From positions 1-46,530 of the forward strand of contig MU119557.1 in NCBI GenBank assembly GCA_014904845.1: a DNA stretch of 46,530 nucleotides. The letters run 5' to 3'. The first letter of the stretch is position 1, and each line of letters begins with the position of its first letter. Position numbers and translations under genes: made by a program. Shown here piece by piece: positions 23,606-34,832 of this stretch. The notes under the pieces were generated by a model. It ran no database searches. It saw only the letters and a list, made by a program, of their open reading frames with translations, and was not told the DNA's origin. This DNA comes from Acephala macrosclerotiorum. Lineage: Eukaryota > Ascomycota > Leotiomycetes > Helotiales > Mollisiaceae.

Positions 23606-24756
23606 TCAGCAACGATGAACCTCGGAGTTTGACCTGATCCCCAAGCCGAGACTAGAGATATCCAACCTTTTCAACGTTCTTGGCCCTTTCACTGAAAAGA
23701 CCGTAGCGTCTACATCACTCATGCGTATCATCTCTTCATATTTAGTTGGTATTTTACCACTGGCCCCCCTCAACGGATTCCCGAGCCGAAGCTCTTCAAG
23801 TTTGCTGCAGAGTTGCTGCAACATTGGGAGATGTTTTTGCGTAAGATATGCACTGTTGAGGCTGGGGGAACGAAGCGTTTTGGGGAGGTGAGATAATAAT
23901 CTTGACTGGTCTTGCTCGTGTATTGGGGAGCCCTAGAATTCGTGGCAGTTGAGAACTTCTCGTCTTCTGAATGCGTTATGAGGTATCAGAGGTTCGATGA
24001 GGCCATCAGCTAGTCCTACGCTACGCTTTCTGTACATAGTAGGCACTCGTTTCCCGGTTGAAAAAGACAAATATGCGATCAAGCCTCCTTCTTTACTCAG
24101 AATCCCAAGACAAACGTGGAGCTCTTGCAGCCTAGGGGGCTGAGAGAAATGGGCTTTCAGAGCTTTGAAAGAGATCACGTTGAGATACCTCTGGGTATAG
24201 GTCTCGATAGCGGCGGAAGTATAACCCTCGATTAACGTGTTCAGCCACCGTAGGATAAGCATCTCGATTGAAGTGCCAAGCGCGTCTTAAGCATGCGAGT
24301 CGCTGTACCAAGCTGAAGTTATGGCTGTATCTGTTGGTCGAGTGGATGGTGATGACCATTGCTTGAAGAATGACATCAACTCAATAACGCCCTTCACTTG
24401 CTCAGAGCTGAAAACCAAATCCTTCGATTGGTTATGGGATGTTTGGACCAATTTGCCGAGTTTTTGATTCTTTTTTGATCACATCCAAGAAAAGGTCTAA
24501 ATTAAATGGCGAAGGCCGCAAGTATCGAAAGAGAAGGGGTTGCCCAAGTTGATAGGTTCTTTTCCAGAGTAATATGGAAAACGGGAATTTGCCATTTGTT
24601 TTTATAAGCCTTTCCATAATCAAGCTGTTGCTCTTGTTCTATAGTATACGGCTCTTTTGGTAAAGGAAGCAAACAGTGACTGAGAGTTTCCTCGAGAAGT
24701 TCATTAGGCAGTGCTTCAAGTCTTGATGTTCGTTGTGTTGCTAAGGCCGACACTTG
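23606..24756 (-). pseudogene. Degraded F-box/LRR-type gene (copy A)
   Basis: Minus-strand fragments in several frames look like one decayed F-box protein. The F-box-like helix RLEALPNELLEETLSHCLLP is encoded at about 24,660-24,720. The following QPLLFRYLRPSPFNLDLFL resembles the region after the F-box in the intact paralogue at 32.5-34.0 kb, but is in another frame; a 40-nt intron (donor GTATAC) or a frameshift could explain that. The frame then stops near 24,432. Leucine-rich fragments continue at 24,262-23,933 and 23,824-23,606. No ATG precedes the F-box (the frame opens with GTG). Function presumably lost. Confidence 0.55.
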
Positions 24757-24956
24757 GGTTAGTAGAGACTATGTTTTCGATGTATGAACAGAGTTGAAAA
24801 CTGCTCCCGAGACGATGTATATGACTTATATAAGTATACCTATGCATGGAGAATGATTCAATCCCTTCGCAAGAGCTTAACATTGCAAGCATGTTCTGTG
24901 GTTCAAATATGCGTGCGGGGTAAATTTTAGGCCTCGAGCGCTGAGTCAAGCGCATT

Positions 24957-26273
24957 ATGCACAGGCATTTTCAGCGCGAGCTCTTTGTATCTTCGGTGCA
25001 CAGCTCTCTAAGTTTTAGGAATAGGCACTAGGACTGTGGGAAATCTCGGCACAGATTTGTTTTCATAAGCTGCGATTTGGTAAATAGGCCATTTATACAG
25101 CCGTACACGTTTTACTACTCTCGTACTATTTATGATTTACTTTTGCTTTTTACTTATTACTATTTATTAATTTCAAAGCTCTCGTAGTTCAAAAGTATAA
25201 TAATATACAAAGAACGCAATATTTTCTCTAATAATAAAAAAACTTTAATTTCGAGTTATATTTTTAAATTAAAATTAAATATATTAAATTTGTAAAATAA
25301 TTTTAATATTTATTATATAAAGTATTTTTTTTGTATTTAATTAATATTTTAATAAATAATTTTTAGAAACGGTTTTTTAATCGAAGTTTTTTTTTTAAAT
25401 AATTATAAATTTTAATTAATAATAATATATAATTTTTTAAAATTAAAAAATTTTCGTTTTTTAATAAATTTAAAATAATTTAAAATAATTATAAAAATTA
25501 AATTTTTAATTTGTTTTATATATAATATTTTATTTAATTATTATTTATAAATAAATAAATTAATAAATAAATTAAAAATTATTTTATTAAATTATTTTAT
25601 TTTATTTAATATATAATTAAAAAAAATTATATATTAATTCGATATAATTATAAATTTAAATCGAATTTTAATATTTTTATAATTATATAAAAAAATTATA
25701 AAAATTTTTTAATAATTTTTTTAATTTTTATTAAATTTAAAATATATTATCGTTATTTAATATTTAAAGTTTTAATTAGTTTTTTTTAGCTTTGAATTGT
25801 TTTTAATTGTTTTTTTAATAATAATTAAATAACGAAAAAAAGTAATTAATTAATTTGAAATATAATTTTCGAAAAAAATATATAAAATAAAAACTTTTAT
25901 AATATATTAATAATTCGTTTATAATTAAATCTTTGTTTTTGTTTTATAATATATAAAACTACTAAAAATAAAAGCAAATAATATTCGAATATTTGTTTAA
26001 AAATTTCGTTAAACAAGTTTTCTAATTTTGAGTTTCTATAAATAGTCGATATAAAACTAAATATATTAAAGCTTTTTAAGCTTTTTGAGTTTCTTTTCCT
26101 ATTATAAACATGTTTAAAAATACTTCCCAGGAAAAATTTTTTATAGCGTTTTATATGTATGGAAAGCACGAGCTTTGAGATTTCTTACGAGTTATTGTAT
26201 TGTATATTCGTTATTTAGACGTTTTCTGGTGTTTTAAATTATTTTAAACCTTTTTGCATTAACCAGAAGTAGA
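24957..26273. repeat. Second RIP-degraded AT-rich block
   Basis: From about 25,140 composition falls to nearly pure A+T, with the remaining C mostly in CpG through about 25,900, then recovers gradually by 26,270. A 90-codon open frame at 25,897-26,169 on the minus strand has AT-driven, low-complexity composition and is not believed. The block is probably the remains of an inserted repeat. It separates the FAH gene and F-box copy A from copy B and the ThDP enzyme gene. Confidence 0.65.
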
Positions 26274-27747
26274 TCAAATGATTCTAGAGCTGACCCTAGG
26301 GTGATCTGGAAGTCTTTCGATCAATAGTTTGGCCAACCATCCTTCAGTCACATTCCATCCTCCAGCCCGCGATGTCCATGTAGTGATCTCCAGCCCAAAT
26401 ACACTGTTATTTACCGTTACAGTTTTCAGTTTCGACGACAAGTTACTCATCAGCTTTGAACGCTTGAGTTTTTCCTGTTCTATAAAGTCCGTCGTGGAGA
26501 TGTCAAATTCGCACACCGTTGTAGATTTAATTCGCTTGTCAGAAGGTCCAATTATTATCTCCTCCAAGTCCGTCATTTGAAGCTCGTCAGTACAGGTGAT
26601 CGGGACTCGCCAACTGTAGCCATAAATCTCCATGGGGTTGCCGAGTTTTATCACATAAACTTGTCGGCAAACTTTCTGAGGATCTAGGACATGTGTTTTA
26701 GTTAACACCGTGCCACTATTATTGAGAGATTGTATAGTTCTTGGTAAGTGACGGGGCAACCGAGATATTTCGTCAATGTTCCCTGGCCCATTGAGAATGC
26801 CACTAATACTAAGGACTACGAGTGACTTCGACATGGAGGGAGTGGTGAGAATGATGTCAGTCAGAAGATTGTCCGGGGTGGGTGTCCAACGGTCCTTTCG
26901 GAGGTAGAGAACGGATCCCTTGCCTCTTTGTGTAGTGCCTTCAAAATGTCCACTGAGAATTCGCCTATGGACAGTTCGAGATCTTCAAGCTGTGGAAGCT
27001 GCGAAATGATATTTTTCAATGTATGCTGAGACACTATTTGATGCGGGCTGCGCATAATAAAGATGGAAATAGTACTCGAAAGAGACACTTGAGTATCGTT
27101 ACCCCGATCTTGCCTGAAGCCTAATTTTCCACCCCAATCGCATCGAAATGAGCTTGGTCGAGTTAAACCAACGAGCTCAAGGATTTGTCTTGAATCTATC
27201 TACAAAAGCAAGTTGAGCGTCTCGATATTGGGGAAGAGCCTGCAGAGCTCAATATAATCATCCCGGCTCAAACATTTTCCAACCTCCAAGGAATGCACAT
27301 ATGTTCCAAGGCAATGGTTGGTCCTCATGCTTCTCATGAAAGGCTCGAGCTGAGCGCAGTGTAGAAATTGGCGTGTCGATAGAGAAAAGGTATGGCGACA
27401 GCATAGATTCTCTTCGATGGCTTTGATGCCTTGTGAACACCATATTCGTGTTCCCGCTCGATCTTTAAAGTGCAAGGTTCCGGTAAGCCCGCTGGAATGA
27501 GGTTGCTAAATATGACATCGAGAATTTCTGTGGGTAATATGTCGAGTTTAGGAACCACTCTATTTGCAGATACTTCCGGAATCCTCAGCCTCACTGGGAG
27601 AAAAATTAACCATTTCCTGTAGATGACATCGTTTGCTCTGCACTGTAAGTTGAATTCGGGGTTTCGAGTGCTATCTGAGTTGTATTTGTTCAGTGTAGGA
27701 ATCTTGGAGAAATCAATTCCTTCTGCATTTTTATAAACTAGAAGCAA
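26274..27747 (-). pseudogene. Degraded F-box/LRR-type gene (copy B)
   Basis: An F-box-like segment (LDILPTEILDVIFSNLIP) is encoded near 27,500 on the minus strand. Downstream, protein-like sequence continues but changes frame at least twice: near 27,370 (AIPFLYRHANF then LHCAQLEPFMRSM) and near 26,930, before TPTPDNLLTDIIL leads into the last 186-codon frame ending at 26,274. No splice sites explain these shifts. The frame opens with TTG rather than ATG. The leucine-rich, low-similarity C-terminal part is typical of fungal F-box proteins, which link substrates to SCF ubiquitin ligase. Probably inactive, though an unrecognised intron pattern is not excluded. Confidence 0.55.
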
Positions 27748-27875
27748 CCATTGGATCAGACTTCATAATGATAGATGTTATTCAAATGAGACCAAAAAAT
27801 TAACCGCTTTCATGTAGTATGAGAATGATAGTCTGACAACGCAATTAATGTTTTGGGAATAACTTCGCTAAGATA
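27748..27875. other. Short intergenic segment
   Basis: No gene is seen between F-box copy B and the inverted-repeat element that starts at 27,876. Confidence 0.4.
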
Positions 27876-28488
27876 AGGCCCTCCCCCCTATATCGGCCAT
27901 TTCCCATGTCGGCCACTTTTTATAATTAAAGATTATTCAATCAAAAATTTATATAATTATAAGAGGCTTTTTTTTTTTACGTTTTTAATATATAAAAGTA
28001 CAATTTATTAAAATTTAAAATTATTTTAAAACCATTTTATTAAATATTTTTTATTTATATTTTTTAAATAATTTTTATATATTTATAAAAAAAAATAAAA
28101 AAAATTAATAAAAGAAATAAAAAAAAAAAAAATTAAATATACTTTATATTATAATATGTTTATATATTGCAAATTTAAAACTGTACTAATAAAATGTATT
28201 TTTTAAAGAAAAAATTAGCTTTTTTTATTAATATTTAAAAAAGTAATTTATAAATTTTTAATGTTTAAAATTTGTATATAAATTATATATAAATTAAAAA
28301 TTCGATTTTCGAAGTTTAATTACTTAAAAAATAAAAATTAGTAACTTTTCTAGTTTATAAAGAATTCATATTTTTAATTTTATTTAATTTTATAAACATT
28401 TAATAGAGTTGGTAAAGGGTAAAAATCGCGATTTTTGGTGTAAAAAGTGGCCGACATGGGAGGTGGCCGATATGGGAAAGGAGGGCCT
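27876..28488. mobile_element. Tc1/mariner-type MITE with ~47-bp inverted repeats and TA target duplication
   Basis: The left end, beginning AGGCCCTCC at 27,876, runs through CCCATGTCGGCCACTTTTT to about 27,922. It is matched in inverted orientation by the right end from about 28,442 to 28,488, with a few mismatches, several of them C/T transitions. TA flanks both ends (27,874-27,875 and 28,489-28,490), the target duplication of Tc1/mariner elements. Within each repeat the word CGGCCA occurs twice. The 613-bp interior is AT-rich and non-coding, so the element is non-autonomous and was probably hit by RIP. It lies about 500 bp upstream of the ThDP decarboxylase gene. Confidence 0.8.
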
Positions 28489-28490
28489 TA

Positions 28491-28988
28491 CCATACCTCT
28501 CGTGGAACCTAAAGGAAAGAAATAGGTCTGTGAATGAAAGGAGGTATGTAAGCAGTCTACTTCAGAAGAAGAGATTTTTATAGCTATCCGAAAATTTGCA
28601 GAAGGAAAAGAGAACACGCATAAAACACGCGGTCGCGATATCGCCAGGGGACTAAGCAGCTTAGATGGGAAAAAGAGTTTCATAGAAGAATATAATAGAA
28701 AATTAATGACGCCTCCTGTAACTTTGGAAGGATGACTCTTTGCTTCCAAAGATTTGTAGAATATAATATTTAACGACTGGACCTCAGAAAGCTCGGGCAG
28801 CATCGCCTATAAAGAAATTGTACCCCGCATTCGGTACCCCATCATTACCCGCAAACGAACCCCACCACTGCAAAGCCGAGCACCAACCTCATCGTCATCA
28901 GCGGGCATTGTTTTAATATCAGGATACCGCCCCCCTTTGGTTTTTCCACAGAGCTTTCTAAATTTCGATTGGACTGGGGCTCAGCATC
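28491..28988 (+). promoter_or_regulatory. Upstream region of the ThDP enzyme gene
   Basis: About 500 bp of near-normal composition. CCTATAAAG near 28,805 is a plausible TATA element, about 180 bp before the start codon. Short C-rich words (TACCCCGC, GGTACCCC) follow it. A 137-codon minus-strand frame that starts here and runs into the transposon end is thought to be chance. Confidence 0.3.
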
Positions 28989-30986
<1,998 letters not shown>

Positions 30987-31346
30987 TCACTATGCGGAGG
31001 AAGAAGACGTTACAGAAATTACATCATGGTGACGTGGTACATCGCCCTGACAAGCAGGTCCCTATTCTCCTCGCTCTCTTAACCCTTAGCCTTTCTCTCA
31101 ATCTAATATCGTTCACCTTCTGAATAACGTTTCCATCCTTCGACAGCGCAAATCTCTGAAATTCCTTCACTCTTTGGTCTAAGAGTGTGGGGATGTTCTA
31201 TCTTGAGTGGTAGAGAGTGCGGGCTTGATTTATTGTGGTGGCTAGAGTGATATTTGTCGTCGCCTGTGAGGTCCACAGATCGTAGCTTTCTTGGAGGGTT
31301 GTTTAAAAGTGCTGTGACTTGCTTCGTTTTGGATGCCTGAGCCTCG
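30987..31346. other. Intergenic, 3' flank of the ThDP gene
   Basis: About 360 bp of ordinary composition with no gene-like frame. The next features lie on the opposite strand. Confidence 0.4.
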
Positions 31347-32285
31347 TCACAGGTCTTGTGACCAATCTCGTCCCAAGCCCAGGACCTCCAGCGAGTCTTT
31401 CAGGGCAGAATGATCCGCCGGGAAGGACAAGAGCTTGTCTCCGTAGATATGGCAAAATCCTTTGACAATAAGGTGGCTTAGCCTTGCATCTTTATGGAGA
31501 GGTTCATCCATAGACAAGATCCCATGAGCAAAGTAAGAATTTTGCACATCCAACACATGAAGACTTGGATAGTATGATAGAACACTCAATAGCAAGCCAT
31601 AGTACGAGACTCCTTGAGGTGGTAGGCTGGATGTTGTGCTGACGAGGCCCAAGTCGCCAAATCCTGGCGAGCAGGATGGCCAAAGGAAGTATTATTAACG
31701 AAGATGTGTTGATTCTCACTGAAAATTTTGACGGCCTCAATATACCGAGGGTTTTCAAAGCCAAAGAATATCTTCTTCGCCAATTCGAAATTTTCGATGT
31801 TATAAAGCCGACCACTAAGTCGAGTGATGCGAGTGGCTAATGGTATCCAGGAGTTGATCAATGTCTGACTGGACTCACGGGGGCCTGTTAAGCTGTTAAG
31901 GGGTCGAATATAGCGTCTGTAACTGTGTTCGTGCCGATAAACCCGTTCGTATTTCTTTTCGGACTTGATATTTAAGCATCGATACGATAAAGGAAGTGCA
32001 ATGTTGTAGAGTCTGCGCGACGTCAGGAGGTACGGGAATAAGGTCGTCTTTTCGATTTTAGCGTTATGCTTGGCTTCTAAATCGTTAGTCAGTAGGCTGT
32101 TGTACATTCTAATGACGTTCGTGACGTACTTGGAAAGTTTCCTGACATTTCATGTGATATCAGCGTTGTGTCTGGTATAGCGAGATGCTCCAGGATCCAA
32201 TGGAGCACCTGTTTCGGGAGTTTCTCTAAGGGAGCACAACCCGGCGCATTGGGTGGAAAGCCTTTCGCGGCATGGTGTGTGCGAA
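31347..32285 (-). pseudogene. Degraded F-box/LRR gene (copy C), paralogue of the intact copy
   Basis: The minus strand encodes GCAPLEKLPKQVLHWILEHL near 32,200-32,250, matching GCARLEKLPNEILIQILEHA of the intact neighbour. LFPYLLTSRRLYNIALPLSY (about 32,030) corresponds to LFSCLLASRRIFEVALLLTY there. Near 31,640 the frame shifts, and a fragment containing LHVLDVQNSYF and LEVLGLGRDW resembles a later LRR part of the paralogue. No in-frame ATG precedes the F-box, and the protein would end roughly half way. These losses make it a likely pseudogene of a tandem duplication. Confidence 0.65.
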
Positions 32286-32491
32286 GTGTTTGAGAGTTTG
32301 TTCGAGGAATCGCAGTAAGATAGCCTTGTTATTTGACACGCCCGAGGAGTACTACAACGGAGCTCGCGGCAGATTATAGACCAACTCCTTCAAGAAGCAG
32401 CTAGCATCATCATCTTATGGATTAAAGTATTACATTATTTTACCTAGACGGTCTTGTGTGCCGAAGGCAAGTGATTTTCTTCCACGTCACC

Positions 32492-33987
32492 TTACTCCTT
32501 TCTCTCGACCCAAATTCTCTTACCAACCCACTCGACTTTCCATCCCACAGTCGCGCAGACCCCTATCAACTCCTGGGTGTCCGCCATAATCCAATTATGG
32601 AGTTCGATTTGCCTGAGTGGCAGAGATTGAGGACCAAGTAGAAGGCAGCGGCGCAGATCGGCAATATGAAGAGCAAAGGAGTTGCGAAGATCCAGATGTC
32701 GAATCTTTGACTTGGATGCTTTCGTGGTGTCACCTTTGAGTGACAAGGACTGAATTCGTTGTCGGAGTTGTACGGCCGAAACTGCATTGGTAATAGTAGC
32801 TAGTTGCGGATCCTTTGTTGTGTCATTACCTGCTGGTGTGTCGATTGTGGTTTCGCTGAGGTCGTACCGAGATCCTAGGAGAATTTGTTCCACGTCTTCC
32901 ATCATTAAACGGTGACCCAAGCCTAGCTCTTCCAGCTGTGTACTCAACTTCTGCAGAAGGGGTATATGGCTAAAGTCCGTCATGGAGTCTCCGAGATCAA
33001 GAGAGTGCAATGTTGGTGGGATGTTCGCGAGAATCGTAGTGACGTTTTCGGCTTTTAGCGACGGTCCATATTCTCGACGCATGTTGCCCAGATGGAGAAC
33101 CTGAAGTGTAGTTTTGACTGCTGGATGGTTGGAAAGGAACTCCGCGACCTCGTCTCCCTTGAGCTCCTGGCACTCATCGAGAACGAGCCGGGTCAATCTT
33201 GCGTCGGGGTGGAGGGAAAACAGATGTCGGGCATCGAAAGAGCAGCGTTTCAAATCCATGATTCTGAGGTTGGGACATCTTGGCAGAATATTTTGCAGGC
33301 AATTGCCAAATAGAACTTCATTCATGGAGAGAGTGGTGATTGAACTCATGGTAGTTGGGCTCAACCCTTCAAACTCGCCAGCAGTGAGAATAAGATCATA
33401 GTCATCGCGATGCCTATCGATGATCTCAAGGGAATTCAATTGTGGCAAGCCAAAGAAAATGGTGCGAGCTGTCCCGCCGGGTTTGAATGCATCGAGTGGG
33501 ACGCTCAATCGCTTGAGGCCAGGCGTTAATGCAAGACAATTCGGAAGATACAGGAAAGCGGCTGTGACTCTTGCCTCTGAGAGATCAAGTGATCGAACGA
33601 GAGATTGGTACTGAGATCTTCCGGAGAGTACACTGAGGAATCTGTCGAAGTTTGCGACCTTGGGGCATCGGTACGTCAACAAGAGTGCAACCTCGAAGAT
33701 CCGGCGGGAGGCCAACAGACAGGAGAACAAGCCTATCTTCTGCGGTAGCGCATTGGGGTTAACTGTATTAAAGTTAGGATTGTGAGCAAATGGTTGGGGT
33801 GGAATATATTACCTGGCAGACGGTTCGCCATGTATTGAGACTTTTGGGTAGTGTCTGGCATTGTTGCATGCTCCAGGATTTGGATAAGGATCTCGTTCGG
33901 GAGTTTCTCTAATCTTGCGCAGCCCGGTCGATTGGGCGTAACTCCCTTCATAGCAACGACCCAATCCATGAATGAGGTGTGCGACAT
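32492..33987 (-). CDS. F-box/leucine-rich repeat protein (intact copy D)
   Basis: Exons 33987-33813 and 33762-32492 join to 481 residues. An F-box-like segment (RLEKLPNEILIQILEHATM, about residues 23-41) is followed by a long region with irregular leucine repeats, such as NLRIMDLKRCSF, ARLTRLVLDECQEL and TLHSLDLGDS. Such proteins usually carry substrates to SCF ubiquitin ligases through Skp1; the target is unknown. ATG at 33987 is the only methionine before the F-box in this frame; the longer frame opens with TTG. The 50-nt intron has GTAATA and ACAG ends. It is the only undamaged one of four related genes between 23.6 and 34.0 kb. Confidence 0.8.
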
Positions 33988-34832
33988 GTTTGCTAAGCTC
34001 GAAGACGATTTGCAAATGTTGCGGATGCAGGATATAGAGGAAGATATTGCAAAGTGAAGATGTTGGATATGCGCAATGTATCTCGCGAAGAATGCCAAAA
34101 TGGAGCTAAGGTCTTATATACCAATTCATCGTCGCCAAAGAGCCTGTCATCGTGAGTCGAGATGTGATGGGGGGGAAGCTCCGATGAAAGCTTTCAGACC
34201 AGTCACCAGTCATCACGGCATTGGCACGAGCATGATCATTGTCTTGCAACGCAAATTCTTTAACGCTTGAATTGCAAATATCCAATCGTCAGGAATACTA
34301 TTATCAATCGTGCTCCCCTTATTTCCAAGTACGATACATCTCTGCGTGAAGTCCGTATGTATTGCTTTGACGTTCTCGACCACACCAAACTCGCCATTGA
34401 TGCCAAGACATCCCCCAGCCAATCGTTCCCCGCACTTTTATAAATCGTGCTTCGTCTTGACTAACGCAGCGTCAATTGCCTCGTCTGCTGATGAGGCGCC
34501 CTTGACCGGTATTACCCCATAGTTCAAGGTGCAAGGAAAAGACTCGTTGGTTATTTTTGGTTGTTACGTAATTGCAGAATGCCACAATGCGACAGGAGCC
34601 AGAGCGGAAATGACACTGCGGCCAAGAATCGTGCACACTTGCAAGCGGAGGACTTCGGATGCTGGGAATATTGACGAACTGATAAAATCTTTTCAAGAAA
34701 ATTGCCTCAACTTGAGGACGATGGGAAACGTGACGAAAAACGCATCGCGATTAGATGGCGGAGATATTGACAGGGGTTTTCACTGTGAGGCAAAGCTCGT
34801 TTCCAATACTAATTACATCGAAGCTCGAAGCA
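33988..34832. other. Intergenic with a possible gene relic
   Basis: About 850 bp separates the F-box gene from the bromodomain gene. The only suspicious content is the broken minus-strand frame listed separately at 34,213-34,567. Nothing else is recognised. Confidence 0.4.
34213..34567 (-). pseudogene. Possible relic of a small cysteine-containing protein gene
   Basis: On the minus strand one frame reads protein-like sequence such as CTLNYGVIPVKGASSADEA, then a TAA (34440-34438), then CGERLAGGCLGINGEFGVVE and on to a stop at 34,213. The single interruption in a continuous frame suggests a nonsense mutation, possibly CAA to TAA, the change RIP would give. I do not recognise the family, and no start codon or upstream exon is clear. 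It could be chance. Confidence 0.3.

Noticed and set aside
25897..26169. 90-codon minus-strand open frame
   Set aside because: Composition is driven by AT-rich, RIP-degraded DNA (Lys/Ile/Phe/Asn-rich), with no motif or splice context.
28390..28803. 137-codon minus-strand open frame
   Set aside because: It runs from the ThDP promoter into the inverted repeat of the transposon, and shows no domain.
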